The position numbers were made by a program, and so were the translations under genes. From Candidatus Saccharibacteria bacterium oral taxon 488 (GTDB taxonomy: Bacteria > Patescibacteriota > Saccharimonadia > Saccharimonadales > Saccharimonadaceae), in assembly GCA_013099195.1 (NCBI GenBank), contig CP039999.1:1-64000 (forward strand): 64,000 bases of DNA, written 5' to 3'. A model generated the notes under the pieces. The model saw nothing but the letters and a program-made list of their open reading frames with translations. It did no database searches and was not told the origin of the DNA. This document shows positions 18,782-26,095 of the stretch, piece by piece; position 1 is the stretch's first letter, and each line of letters starts with the position of its first letter.

Positions 18782-19702
18782 TTAATCGAGGGTAGACTTA
18801 AGGTCGCTAACCTCGTTGTCAACGATTCGCCACAATCCATTGTCTATCACAACCCTCCAGGCCATACCAAGAATTGTGCCGGTGGTTTCTGCCTCGGTAA
18901 AAATCTGGAGCCCTTCCGTTGGTAGTGATTTGCCAGTCTTTGTATCCACAACGGGTTTGGCACTACAAAACCTTGGCTTAAGGATCGGAAACATATTTGA
19001 GCCGGGCACCTTATGTTTGTAGCTCGATTTTTCTTTCTCGTCCTTAGCTTCTAGAAGTGTCGCTATGGCCTTTTTGCCGTCGTACTCTGGGCCTGGTATC
19101 TTTCCATTGCGCAACATATCGTTTAGGACGGATATTCTTAACTCAGGATTGCCATAGATTGCCGCAGATGCTACATATCTTGCAAAGTTAGGGTCCCACG
19201 GACCAACATCGAAAGCCGCGACCACAGGAAGAAATAGCTTGCCCGCGACCTCTTCGGGGGAATCTGTTGGTGATGCGGGTATTCCGTAAAATTCACCAGG
19301 TTTAACCCCCGTTGATGGATTATATAAACTATTGTTTGGGTTATGTATGATTCCCCACGCCTCTGCAAGAAGAAACTCTTCCTTGCATGGTAACAAGCGC
19401 TCTTCGTCCGTAAGCCTAGCAAACCCTTCGGGGGTTATGTCCGCATACTTTTTTCTAGTTTGCTTATATCTTTCCTCGGCCAAGTCTTTTGGATCAATAG
19501 TCTCAGTTGATGATGGTTGGGCGGATGGTGACTCTGATGGTGAAGCGCTTTGTGTAGAGTAGTCTGGGGGAACGGCTATTCGATCTCCTTTACCACAACC
19601 GGCAAGCAGCATAGTTGCTCCGCCAACCAGTCCGGCCAACACCTTGCGACGAGATAAGCTTTTTTCTAATGAACTACTTGGGTCATGGTTGTGTCCTGCC
19701 AT
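18782..19702 (-). CDS. Predicted Tat-exported lipoprotein, function unknown
   Basis: The 306-residue protein has a twin-arginine-like signal SRRKVLAGL at about 17-25 followed by lipobox LLAGC with Cys36. A Ser/Pro/Thr linker leads to a domain of about 230 residues (DLAEERYKQTRKKYADIT onward) that I do not recognise. It would be anchored on the outer face of the membrane. Its 5' UTR of about 90 nt contains two hairpins and an AAAGGA ribosome site. It lies between tRNA-Asp and the secretion operon, but the terminator at 18704 suggests a separate unit. Confidence 0.75.
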   Translation of the reverse strand: MAGHNHDPSSSLEKSLSRRKVLAGLVGGATMLLAGCGKGDRIAVPPDYSTQSASPSESPSAQPSSTETIDPKDLAEERYKQTRKKYADITPEGFARLTDEERLLPCKEEFLLAEAWGIIHNPNNSLYNPSTGVKPGEFYGIPASPTDSPEEVAGKLFLPVVAAFDVGPWDPNFARYVASAAIYGNPELRISVLNDMLRNGKIPGPEYDGKKAIATLLEAKDEKEKSSYKHKVPGSNMFPILKPRFCSAKPVVDTKTGKSLPTEGLQIFTEAETTGTILGMAWRVVIDNGLWRIVDNEVSDLKSTLD

Positions 19703-19800
19703 AACGCTTGGAGTCCTTTCTCTGGCCGGCGGCCAGTCATACGAATGGTTTTTAATCCATCTCAGAGTAGATGATCTAAACTCTGAATCTGAATAGTGTC

Positions 19801-19828
19801 ATTGTAACACATTCTGTAAATTTAGCAA
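19801..19828 (-). promoter_or_regulatory. Promoter of the lipoprotein gene with a structured leader
   Basis: TTGCTA (19828-19823), 16-bp spacer, TGT-TACAAT (19806-19801). The leader holds two perfect-arm hairpins (CAGAGT/ACTCTG at about 19765-19787 and CTGGCC/GGCCAG at about 19724-19738). A regulatory role is possible but unproven. Confidence 0.55.
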
Positions 19829-19855
19829 TACCCTAAGTAATAAATTAAATGAAAA

Positions 19856-19883
19856 CAGCCCCTATCTCACAAGAAATGGGCTG
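19856..19883 (-). terminator. Terminator downstream of tRNA-Asp
   Basis: On the minus strand, CAGCCC and GGGCTG (19883-19878, 19861-19856) form a stem with a 16-nt loop followed by TTTTC, directly after the tRNA-Asp 3' end. Confidence 0.6.
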
Positions 19884-19906
19884 CTAGGTAACAATAGTGC
19901 TAATTC

Positions 19907-19984
19907 TGGCGCGCCCGACCGGATTCGAACCGGCGATCTCCTCCGTGACAGGGAGGCGTGATAGGCCAACTTCACTACGGGCGC
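19907..19984 (-). tRNA. tRNA-Asp (anticodon GTC), CCA encoded
   Basis: The acceptor stem GCGCCCG pairs with CGGGCGC. The anticodon loop contains GTC, the T-arm has GGTTCGAATCC, and the 3' end GCCA is encoded. Confidence 0.93.
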
Positions 19985-20033
19985 ATAACTTTCCGTATGA
20001 TAGCAAACTTTTATGGCTTTTTCAAGAAATCGT

Positions 20034-20062
20034 TTGCATTTTTCCTGTCACTATTTTACAAT
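20034..20062 (+). promoter_or_regulatory. Promoter of the tandem pilin operon
   Basis: TTGCAT (20034-20039), 17-bp spacer, TACAAT (20057-20062). Transcription should begin near 20069, leaving a leader of about 14 nt with AAGAGA before the ATG at 20083. Confidence 0.6.
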
Positions 20063-20082
20063 TTAGGGTAAGAGATTCGTAT

Positions 20083-20460
20083 ATGACAAAAAGAAATATT
20101 TTTATCATCGCTATCTTTCTCGCAACCATTATCTGTGGCGTCGTGCTGTCTGGTATGCCTGCGTTCGCTGATATTGAATGCGGCGGCGCAAAGACCTCAA
20201 TCATTAACTGTGGCGGTGCGACTGGCGATACTGCTATTCTCGGTATCATCAAAATGGTTATCCAGATCATGACTGCTGGTATCGGCATCTTGGCGGTCGG
20301 TACGGTGATATACGGCGGTATTCTCTATTCTGCGTCTGGCGGTAGTCCGGACAATATCAAAAAGGCCAAAGAGCTCTGGGTCAACACCGCCATCGGCCTC
20401 ATCATATTCGCGTTTTTTGTAGCCATCACTAATTTCCTGATTCCTGGGGGGGTGTTCTGA
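20083..20460 (+). CDS. Type IV secretion pilin-like protein 1 (VirB2/TrbC-like)
   Basis: The 125-residue protein has a signal peptide (MTKRNIFIIAIFLATIICG, with cleavage near AFADIE) and two hydrophobic helices. These are separated by the short polar loop SASGGSPDNIKKAKE, the fold of VirB2-type and T4SS pilins. It contains two extra Cys in the mature N-terminal part. I start at ATG 20083; longer reading runs back into tRNA-Asp. First gene of six tandem pilins; its stop overlaps the next ATG as TGATG. Confidence 0.85.
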   Translation: MTKRNIFIIAIFLATIICGVVLSGMPAFADIECGGAKTSIINCGGATGDTAILGIIKMVIQIMTAGIGILAVGTVIYGGILYSASGGSPDNIKKAKELWVNTAIGLIIFAFFVAITNFLIPGGVF

Positions 20461-20918
20461 TGAAGCATATTGTGATCGCGCTGGGGCTGATGATCGCGGG
20501 GTCACTGATGCTGTCGGTGATTCAAGCAACGCCGGCCAGCGCAGCTTGTGGCGGCAACATCTTGACGCTCAAGCCGTGGTACGATGGGCTGACCAAGTCG
20601 GATTGTAATCTCAAAGCGATCGTCGACAATAACGATAAGCGCGCCCAAAACGACCCGGGTAATTACGCCACGCTCAACGGCTTTATCTGGCGGGCGATAC
20701 TGAATGTTGTCGAGGATCTGTTGCAGCTGGCGGGCTTTGTGACGGTCGGCTTTGTGATATACGGCGGCTTTTTGTACTTGACGAGCAATGGTGAGCCGGG
20801 ACAGATGGCCAATGGCATGAAAACGGTGATTAATGCGGCGATCGGCCTAGTGATCGCTATCGCCTCGGTGGCACTGGTGAATGTTGTGGCTGACGGATTG
20901 GGGTTGCCACGGTCATGA
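20460..20918 (+). CDS. Type IV secretion pilin-like protein 2
   Basis: The 152-residue protein has a signal peptide ending near ATPASAA, a mature N-terminal region of about 60 residues longer than in its paralogs with two Cys, then two hydrophobic helices around the loop TSNGEPGQMANG. Translation is coupled to the previous gene by TGATG and to the next by ATGA. It may be a minor or specialised subunit because of its longer exposed part. Confidence 0.8.
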   Translation: MKHIVIALGLMIAGSLMLSVIQATPASAACGGNILTLKPWYDGLTKSDCNLKAIVDNNDKRAQNDPGNYATLNGFIWRAILNVVEDLLQLAGFVTVGFVIYGGFLYLTSNGEPGQMANGMKTVINAAIGLVIAIASVALVNVVADGLGLPRS

Positions 20919-21214
20919 TGCGATTTGTAGCCGGTGTATTGGGGTCGCCAGATTCGCTGGGCATTCCGACGAACAGTGCTTCAGCGGATGCACTGGGTAA
21001 CATTCTCAATACGGTGTATTTCTTTGCCGGGGCGATCGCGATTTTGATGTTGGTGCTGGCCGGTATCAATTACGCCAATTCGGGCGGCGACACTAACAAG
21101 CTTACCAAGGCGAAAAATACCATCCTCGGTACCGTTATCGGCATTATTATCATTCTCTCCGCATTTCTCATAACTAACTTTGTCATCAGTGGCATGAAAG
21201 GATCGGCAATATGA
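20915..21214 (+). CDS. Type IV secretion pilin-like protein 3
   Basis: The 99-residue protein lacks an obvious cleavable signal; it starts MMRFVAGVLGSPDSLG and goes into two helices around the loop NSGGDTNKLTKAKN. It overlaps both neighbours by ATGA, so it is made in step with pilins 2 and 4. The missing signal peptide is odd and may mean a different membrane insertion route. Confidence 0.78.
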   Translation: MMRFVAGVLGSPDSLGIPTNSASADALGNILNTVYFFAGAIAILMLVLAGINYANSGGDTNKLTKAKNTILGTVIGIIIILSAFLITNFVISGMKGSAI

Positions 21215-21576
21215 AAAAACTCACAGTCATTATCGGTGTGATAGCGGCGCTCGTCGCCCCACTAGTGGTGGCATCAAGTGTATCCGCCCAGAGTGTCGAC
21301 ATTTACGGTGCCTGCTCGGGCTCCAGTGGTGAAGTCTGTAAAAACCGTGGCGCAACGGTGCAGCCGCTGTTTAAGAATCTCATCAATGCTATCTTGCTCA
21401 TCCTCGGCGCCATTTCTGTCATCATGATCATCATCGGTGGCTTTCAGTATGTGACCTCGGCTGGCGACTCTAACAAGGTCAAGACTGCCAAGTCGACCAT
21501 CATGTATGCGGTAATCGGTGTTGCTGTAGCGCTTCTATCGTATGCCATTGTTGATTTTGTGTTTGGCAAAATATAA
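21211..21576 (+). CDS. Type IV secretion pilin-like protein 4
   Basis: The 121-residue protein has a signal peptide ending near SSVSAQS, a short Cys-containing N-terminal part (YGACSGSSGEVCKN), then helices flanking TSAGDSNKVKTAKST. It is the most typical T4SS pilin of the series. Its start overlaps the previous gene by ATGA. Confidence 0.85.
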   Translation: MKKLTVIIGVIAALVAPLVVASSVSAQSVDIYGACSGSSGEVCKNRGATVQPLFKNLINAILLILGAISVIMIIIGGFQYVTSAGDSNKVKTAKSTIMYAVIGVAVALLSYAIVDFVFGKI

Positions 21577-21593
21577 GAAAAAAGGAGAAATGT

Positions 21594-21968
21594 ATGAAAC
21601 GATATAGAAAAACCCTAGTAGCCGCCGTTTTGTCATTAGCAGTTGCTGTCGTGGCCGTCGTCATGCCGATCGCCCTGCCGTCCGCGTCGGCCCAATTTAA
21701 GAGCGGTTTGGATGCAGCTCGAACGGATGAGATGAGCACGAAGCCTATCGGCACCACCATTGGCGAGGTGGTTAATATCTTTCTCTACTTTGTCGGTGCG
21801 GTGGCGGTTATTGTTGTGATCTGGGGTGGCTTTCAGTACATTACCTCGTCAGGCGATAGCCAAAAAGCAACCACTGCCAAAAACACCATCATGTACGCGG
21901 TGATTGGTATCGTCGTCGTGGTCATGTCGTATGCTATTGTTAACTGGGTCTTTGGCTTGTTTAAGTAG
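21594..21968 (+). CDS. Type IV secretion pilin-like protein 5
   Basis: The 124-residue protein has a signal peptide ending near PSASAQF, a mature polar N-terminus, then two helices around TSSGDSQKATTAKN. AAAGGAG precedes the ATG. A stretch of about 36 nt near 21876 is identical to the corresponding part of pilin 6, showing recent duplication or gene conversion. Confidence 0.85.
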   Translation: MKRYRKTLVAAVLSLAVAVVAVVMPIALPSASAQFKSGLDAARTDEMSTKPIGTTIGEVVNIFLYFVGAVAVIVVIWGGFQYITSSGDSQKATTAKNTIMYAVIGIVVVVMSYAIVNWVFGLFK

Positions 21969-22026
21969 CTAAATGATGATAGAATAACAGCTGAAACCAT
22001 ATCAAATAATAAACGAGGAATAAAGA

Positions 22027-22407
22027 ATGAACAAGTTAAAACTCATTGTTGTCGGCGTTGTGGCCACTCTGGCATTGGCATTTGCAACGGTCCCAATAGC
22101 TCATGCAGACTACAACCTGGATAAGGGTATCAGTGACTCAAAGGGTGACCGGGTTGCCGAGAAGGTCGATGATCCACAGCAGCTGGTCAAGGGTATCGTC
22201 AACGGTATTCTCTACTTCGTCGGTATCTTGTCAGTGATTATGTTGATCTGGGGCGGTATCCTTTACACGACTTCATCTGGTGACTCGAATAAGGTGACTA
22301 CTGCCAAAAACACCATCATGTACGCGGTGATTGGTCTGGTGGTGGCGATCTTTGCCTATGCGATCGTTAACTTCGTCCTCACAACATCACGCGGCGTGAG
22401 TTCATAA
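22027..22407 (+). CDS. Type IV secretion pilin-like protein 6
   Basis: The 126-residue protein has a signal peptide ending near PIAHADY, a mature N-terminus DYNLDKGISDSKGDR, then two helices around TSSGDSNKVTTAKN. It is most similar to the seventh copy at 26096-26503 (both have GI-D--GD patterns after the cleavage site). GAGG lies 8 nt before the ATG. A strong terminator follows at 22434. Confidence 0.85.
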   Translation: MNKLKLIVVGVVATLALAFATVPIAHADYNLDKGISDSKGDRVAEKVDDPQQLVKGIVNGILYFVGILSVIMLIWGGILYTTSSGDSNKVTTAKNTIMYAVIGLVVAIFAYAIVNFVLTTSRGVSS

Positions 22408-22433
22408 GACGGCTTACTTTACGAGACAAAATT

Positions 22434-22463
22434 ACACCCTCGTTTATGGCGAGGGTGTTTTAT
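22434..22463 (+). terminator. Rho-independent terminator of the pilin operon
   Basis: Perfect 9-bp arms ACACCCTCG and CGAGGGTGT with a 7-nt loop, followed by TTTATT. On the other strand it could also serve the convergent heat-shock gene. Confidence 0.85.
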
Positions 22464-22525
22464 TCTGGTTGTCCGGCGGCGTCAAATACGACGACTACGA
22501 CACCAACGGGTTTGACGAAGGACTA

Positions 22526-23014
22526 CTACAAGACCTGGATCTTCTTGGCACGTTCTTGTTTAATTTTCTCGAAAGTGATGGTGAGCACGCCGTCTTTGAG
22601 TTCGGCCTTGACGCCTTCTTCGTTGACCGCGACGGGTAGCGCCAGGGTGCGGCTAAACTCACCCCAGTAGCATTCTTGGATGTGCCAGTTCTTGACGTCG
22701 GTCTCGTCACCGCTTGATAGGGTGCCGCTGATCGTGAGGATGCCGTCGGAGATGCTAACGTCTAGGTCGTTACGATCAACACCAGCGGTTCGGGCTTTGA
22801 TAATAAGTTCGGTTTCTGATTCAAATACATCGACCGCTAGCTGCCCCATCAAATCATCGGCCTCATCCTCCCAGTCATCCTCAGGAGTGGGCGCTGCGGT
22901 AGCCGGTGCTGCTGCGGGTGCGGCTGGTTGCGGCGCGTCATTAGCCAGATCATCATTCAAGAAAGCTGCGGTTAGCTCATCTTCGATTAACAAATCGTCG
23001 TTTCTGCGTGCCAT
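22526..23014 (-). CDS. Small heat-shock protein, Hsp20/alpha-crystallin family
   Basis: The 162-residue protein has an acidic and Ala/Pro-rich N-terminal arm (1-55) and an alpha-crystallin domain (about 58-155) with LDVSISDGILTISG, EFSRTLALP and ELKDGVLTITFEK. These ATP-independent chaperones hold unfolding proteins. GGAGG precedes the ATG. Its promoter overlaps that of the divergent comF gene. No CIRCE element is seen here, so control differs from groESL. Confidence 0.92.
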   Translation of the reverse strand: MARRNDDLLIEDELTAAFLNDDLANDAPQPAAPAAAPATAAPTPEDDWEDEADDLMGQLAVDVFESETELIIKARTAGVDRNDLDVSISDGILTISGTLSSGDETDVKNWHIQECYWGEFSRTLALPVAVNEEGVKAELKDGVLTITFEKIKQERAKKIQVL

Positions 23015-23054
23015 GTTTCCTCCGCCTTTATAGGCTGATTGACAATATCATCTA

Positions 23055-23085
23055 TTAGTATAACGGTTATGTGCGCTATAATCAA
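23055..23085. promoter_or_regulatory. Face-to-face divergent promoters of hsp20 and comF
   Basis: Minus strand: TTGATT (23085-23080), 17-bp spacer, TATACT (23062-23057). Plus strand: TTAGTA (23055-23060), 16-bp spacer, TATAAT (23077-23082). Each -10 overlaps the opposite -35, so RNA polymerase can occupy only one at a time. Confidence 0.6.
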
Positions 23086-23109
23086 GAGTGAAAGGCGAAA
23101 AAGCGAAAA

Positions 23110-23874
23110 ATGCCTATTGATACGTTATTATCATATATCGCGCCGCATTATTGTTATGGTTGCGATGCAACTGGCTCGCTTTTGTGTCGGTTGTGTCTTG
23201 CGGCAGAAAAGCGGAGCCGCTATCAGGTCTGTGTGATTTGTGGACAGCCGTGCGCTAATGGCAATGCCTGTCGGCGACATGCCCTGCCCTACGAAGCGCT
23301 CGACTGTGTGTTGTGGCGGCGAGGTGCGGTGGCGCGGTTGATTGATGATTATAAGTTCCATCGCGTGCGTGCCGCCAGTGGGGTGTTGGCTAGGATCCTA
23401 GACGAATTGCTCCCAGAATACGACGCCTCGACGGTGGTTGTATCGGTGCCGACAGCTCCTGCCAATATTCGTAAGCGCGGCTATGATCATATGTTGCTGG
23501 TTGCTCGGCAATTTGCCCGGCGGCGGGGACTGAGGGTCGAGCGACCCTTGGTCAGACAGACGAATGTGACGCAGCATTATGCTCGCTCGGCGGCTGAGCG
23601 TCGAAAGCAGGCGCAGCAGTTTTTCCGCATGCGCAGTGCTCGGGCCGATGTTCCCTATCTGATTTTGGATGATATTTTCACCACTGGCTCAACGATTACA
23701 GCGGCAGCCCAAACGCTACGAGCGGCTGGTGCGCGGGACATTCGCGTGGGGATTATTGCTCGCCAGGGGAACAATAAAAAGGCTACTGTAAAAACGCCGC
23801 CACATCCTAGTCGTGATGATACGAACCGCCCCGAGCGATCTCTTGGGCGCGGTACAGCTGCTCGGCGAGCATGA
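23110..23874 (+). CDS. comF: ComF family phosphoribosyltransferase-like protein
   Basis: The 254-residue protein has a Cys-rich N-terminal zinc-binding region (CYGCDATG, CRLC, CVICGQPC) and a PRTase domain with RKRGYDHMLLVAR and the PRPP loop YLILDDIFTTGSTIT. ComF proteins take part in DNA uptake with ComEA/ComEC. The last 20 or so residues are polar and overlap convergent rlmH by 68 bp, an unusually long overlap. Natural competence is plausible for nucleotide scavenging in this group, but no other com gene is present here. Confidence 0.88.
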   Translation: MPIDTLLSYIAPHYCYGCDATGSLLCRLCLAAEKRSRYQVCVICGQPCANGNACRRHALPYEALDCVLWRRGAVARLIDDYKFHRVRAASGVLARILDELLPEYDASTVVVSVPTAPANIRKRGYDHMLLVARQFARRRGLRVERPLVRQTNVTQHYARSAAERRKQAQQFFRMRSARADVPYLILDDIFTTGSTITAAAQTLRAAGARDIRVGIIARQGNNKKATVKTPPHPSRDDTNRPERSLGRGTAARRA

Positions 23875-24259
23875 GCCGTACCAACTGGTGTGGAAACACC
23901 AGGCGTGATAGCGACCAAACGATGTCGGCTCGCCGGTGAAGCGTCTCGGTAACGCCATAGGCCCCGCCAATGATAATGACGATGTGCTGATCGGTGTGAT
24001 CAAGAATGAGCCGCGATAGTTCTGGCGAGCTCAGGTTGCGGCCGCGCTCGTCGAGAAGGATGATGAAATCGTGCGGCTTGAGGCGAGACATCAGGCGCTC
24101 TGACTCATCCTGGCGCGCTCTGTCGCCGATTTGGCCGGAATGTGGGATGATGATCATTTCTGCGACAAATGGCGCTCTGAGGCGCTCTAAAAAGCGCTTA
24201 ATGCCTGGTTCCACCCAGGGCTCGTGCCGCTTGCCGATGGTGAGAATAGTAATTTTCAT
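23807..24259 (-). CDS. rlmH: 23S rRNA (pseudouridine1915-N3)-methyltransferase RlmH
   Basis: The 150-residue SPOUT enzyme methylates pseudouridine 1915 in 23S rRNA helix 69 using SAM. It shows the LLDERGRNLSSPELSR motif, the knot segment IVIIIGGAYGV and the conserved tail PHQLVRLMLAEQLYRA. Length is normal for the family. It is translationally coupled (ATGA) to the SGNH hydrolase upstream. Confidence 0.94.
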   Translation of the reverse strand: MKITILTIGKRHEPWVEPGIKRFLERLRAPFVAEMIIIPHSGQIGDRARQDESERLMSRLKPHDFIILLDERGRNLSSPELSRLILDHTDQHIVIIIGGAYGVTETLHRRADIVWSLSRLVFPHQLVRLMLAEQLYRAQEIARGGSYHHD

Positions 24260-25128
24260 GTGCGGGCTTTCGGTGGGGCGTTATTATCATGCAAGATGGC
24301 TTCGGCGGTTGCCTTGGCGATTTGGTGATGGATATAAGCGGTCGGATGACCGACGTCATCACCCGTGGCTACCACACCAAGACCAAACGTGGCGCAAGCA
24401 TCAACGTTCTTTGGCGGCTCGACCAAGGTGATCCGCGGTTCATGCATACTGGCCACAACGTCGCGGATAGCTTGATTGACCGTCTCGATAAAGCTGGCGA
24501 CAAAGTGGTCGGTATCGTTATTGATAATCGTTGGACAGATGTCGCGTGGCTGAATGGGCGTGGTGTAGAGATTGATGTATAGCTGGGCGTTGGGGGCATG
24601 TTCAAGAATGGCGCGGTAGGCTTGCTCGAGCGACTGACGATATTCGTCTGAGTACAGTCGGCGAAAGACATCGATATACATCTCGCTGCGCGTACCACAT
24701 CGTCCGTGCAGACAGGCGTCGAACACTACGTTGAGATCAACCATATTGGCGCCAAGCGACAGTGTGACGATATCGGTTTCGGGGCTAAGGGCGTTGATTT
24801 GCGGTGGCTGGTCGTCAAACTGCTGGTCGGAGATATGCTCTGGCCCGGCGCCACGACAGGCCACGAGGGTAATGTTACCCGGGGGAATGCCAGACGCTTC
24901 GAGTTGCCGCGCATAAGCTTCTGGTGAGCGCCGGCACTCTGTTGTTGTGTCGTCGTAATTTCCTAGCCCTGCCCCGCTGGCGACTGAATCGCCCATGCCA
25001 ACGACGTAAGTGTGCTTTGCTTGCTCGGGCGAGATGATCGGGCGGCTGGACGCTGATAGCGCTAATGAAGTGAGGGCCGCTATCGTAGCGACCCCCCGTT
25101 TGGCTAATGTTTCTAATCTTTCTCCCAT
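24256..25128 (-). CDS. Secreted SGNH/GDSL-type hydrolase
   Basis: The 290-residue protein has a signal-like N-terminus (AALTSLALSASS) and an SGNH fold: nucleophile Ser in VVGMGDSVASGAG, block II VACRGAGPEHI, block III LSLGANMVDLN (GAN in place of GGND), and block V Asp/His near DDVGHPTAYIHH. The start is ATG 25128; longer reading goes through two tRNA genes. It begins 11 nt after tRNA-Ser(TGA) with no promoter in between, so it appears co-transcribed with three tRNAs and rlmH. Likely an esterase acting on envelope polymer; substrate unknown. Confidence 0.82.
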   Translation of the reverse strand: MGERLETLAKRGVATIAALTSLALSASSRPIISPEQAKHTYVVGMGDSVASGAGLGNYDDTTTECRRSPEAYARQLEASGIPPGNITLVACRGAGPEHISDQQFDDQPPQINALSPETDIVTLSLGANMVDLNVVFDACLHGRCGTRSEMYIDVFRRLYSDEYRQSLEQAYRAILEHAPNAQLYINLYTTPIQPRDICPTIINNDTDHFVASFIETVNQAIRDVVASMHEPRITLVEPPKNVDACATFGLGVVATGDDVGHPTAYIHHQIAKATAEAILHDNNAPPKART

Positions 25129-25139
25129 GATATCGTGTC

Positions 25140-25229
25140 TGGCGGAAGGGGAGGGATTCGAACCCTCGGTACGTGTTAGCGCACGCCGGTTTTCAAGACC
25201 GGTACCTTCAACCACTCGGTCACCCTTCC
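25140..25229 (-). tRNA. tRNA-Ser (anticodon TGA), CCA encoded
   Basis: Acceptor GGAAGGG/CCCTTCC, anticodon loop with TGA, long variable arm typical of class II tRNA, T-arm GGGTTCGAATCCC, and an encoded GCCA end. Confidence 0.93.
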
Positions 25230-25252
25230 AATTAATCGTAGCGACTGGATTC

Positions 25253-25340
25253 TGGCGGAGAGAGAGGGATTCGAACCCTCGATGAGTTGCCCCATACCGC
25301 TTTTCGAGAGCGGCCAGTTCAACCACTCCTGCACCTCTCC
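25253..25340 (-). tRNA. tRNA-Ser (anticodon CGA), CCA encoded
   Basis: Acceptor GGAGAGG pairs with CTCTCTCC (one G-T pair). The anticodon loop has CGA. A long variable arm and GGGTTCGAATCCC T-arm are present, and CCA is encoded. Confidence 0.93.
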
Positions 25341-25349
25341 AAATAAAAA

Positions 25350-25426
25350 TGGTACACCCGGCACGATTCGAACGTACGACCTTTGGCTCCGCAAGCCAAC
25401 GCTCTATCCAGCTGAGCTACGGGTGC
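25350..25426 (-). tRNA. tRNA-Arg (anticodon GCG), CCA encoded
   Basis: Acceptor GCACCCG/CGGGTGT, D-arm GCTCAGCTGGATAGAGC, anticodon stem TTGGC/GCCAA with loop TTGCGGA giving anticodon GCG, T-arm GTACG/CGTGC, encoded ACCA. Most bacteria read CGN codons with ACG (inosine), so GCG is unusual. Confidence 0.92.
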
Positions 25427-25533
25427 ATACAGCCTTTCGGAAATCCGATTGGCTATAACAAAAATATAAAGAACTTTCAATGCCAGCGGCAATGAACTTT
25501 TGTATTCTAGCACACCTGTTAACTCGGGGCAAG

Positions 25534-26064
25534 CTATAGCCTGATGATCCGAATGAGCTTCTCCAGCGCATCTGGCGCGATTTCTTGCATCGGTAGTCGT
25601 GCCCCCAGCATGTCGACGATGGTCTCGCCCTCGGCCTCAGAAAAATAGATGGTCAGTGCCGGTGAGAACCGCTTGACCGGCAGTAAAATTGCCGAGTGCT
25701 GATCGCCGTCTTGCCCCAGCCCAAAGGCTCGAAATTCACTAAAATCATACAAGCGGTCGGCGACGTAAACCCCCTTGGGACTGATGGCGTAATTGACCAT
25801 CACTGATGGCTTGGATCGAAGTAGTACGAGCGCCACCGCCATAATCGGCAGCAAAATCGCGAATGTCCAGCTATTAAAAACAAAGATCGCCAGCGCCATC
25901 AGGGCAAGCACTACGAAACCAACAGCAATATACCAGCCAGTCGTGCGGTGGGCCTGCACGCCCTCGGGAGCTTGCCAGGCGATGGGCTGCGATAAGTCAG
26001 TCATCGGCTGGGCCGCGTCTTGTTGGGTGTTTTCGGTGTCGGTTGCGTGTGGCTGCTCTTCCAT
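25534..26064 (-). CDS. Membrane protein with two helices and a PH-like C-terminal domain
   Basis: The 176-residue protein has a polar N-terminal tail (1-40), two membrane segments (about 44-64 and 68-86) and a beta-rich C-terminal domain with KGVYVADRLYDFSEFRAF, the pattern of bacterial PH-like domains. I start at ATG 26064 because an extended -10 ends 6 nt upstream; the longer reading has no support. It sits between the tRNA cluster and the seventh pilin. Role unknown. Confidence 0.72.
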   Translation of the reverse strand: MEEQPHATDTENTQQDAAQPMTDLSQPIAWQAPEGVQAHRTTGWYIAVGFVVLALMALAIFVFNSWTFAILLPIMAVALVLLRSKPSVMVNYAISPKGVYVADRLYDFSEFRAFGLGQDGDQHSAILLPVKRFSPALTIYFSEAEGETIVDMLGARLPMQEIAPDALEKLIRIIRL

Positions 26065-26070
26065 ATGTCT

Positions 26071-26076
26071 AGTATA
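26071..26076 (-). promoter_or_regulatory. Extended -10 promoter, leaderless
   Basis: TGG-TATACT (26076-26071) ends 6 nt before the ATG at 26064. The -35 is weak, as expected for an extended -10. Confidence 0.55.
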
Positions 26077-26095
26077 CCACGAGCGGTATGATCTG

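Noticed and set aside
19897-20082. Longer N-terminus for pilin 1
   Set aside because: It reads through tRNA-Asp on the opposite strand; the promoter at 20034-20062 and signal peptide fix ATG 20083.
24256-25326. A 356-residue reading of the SGNH hydrolase gene
   Set aside because: Its first 66 codons run through tRNA-Ser(TGA) and part of tRNA-Ser(CGA); the real start is ATG 25128 before the signal peptide.
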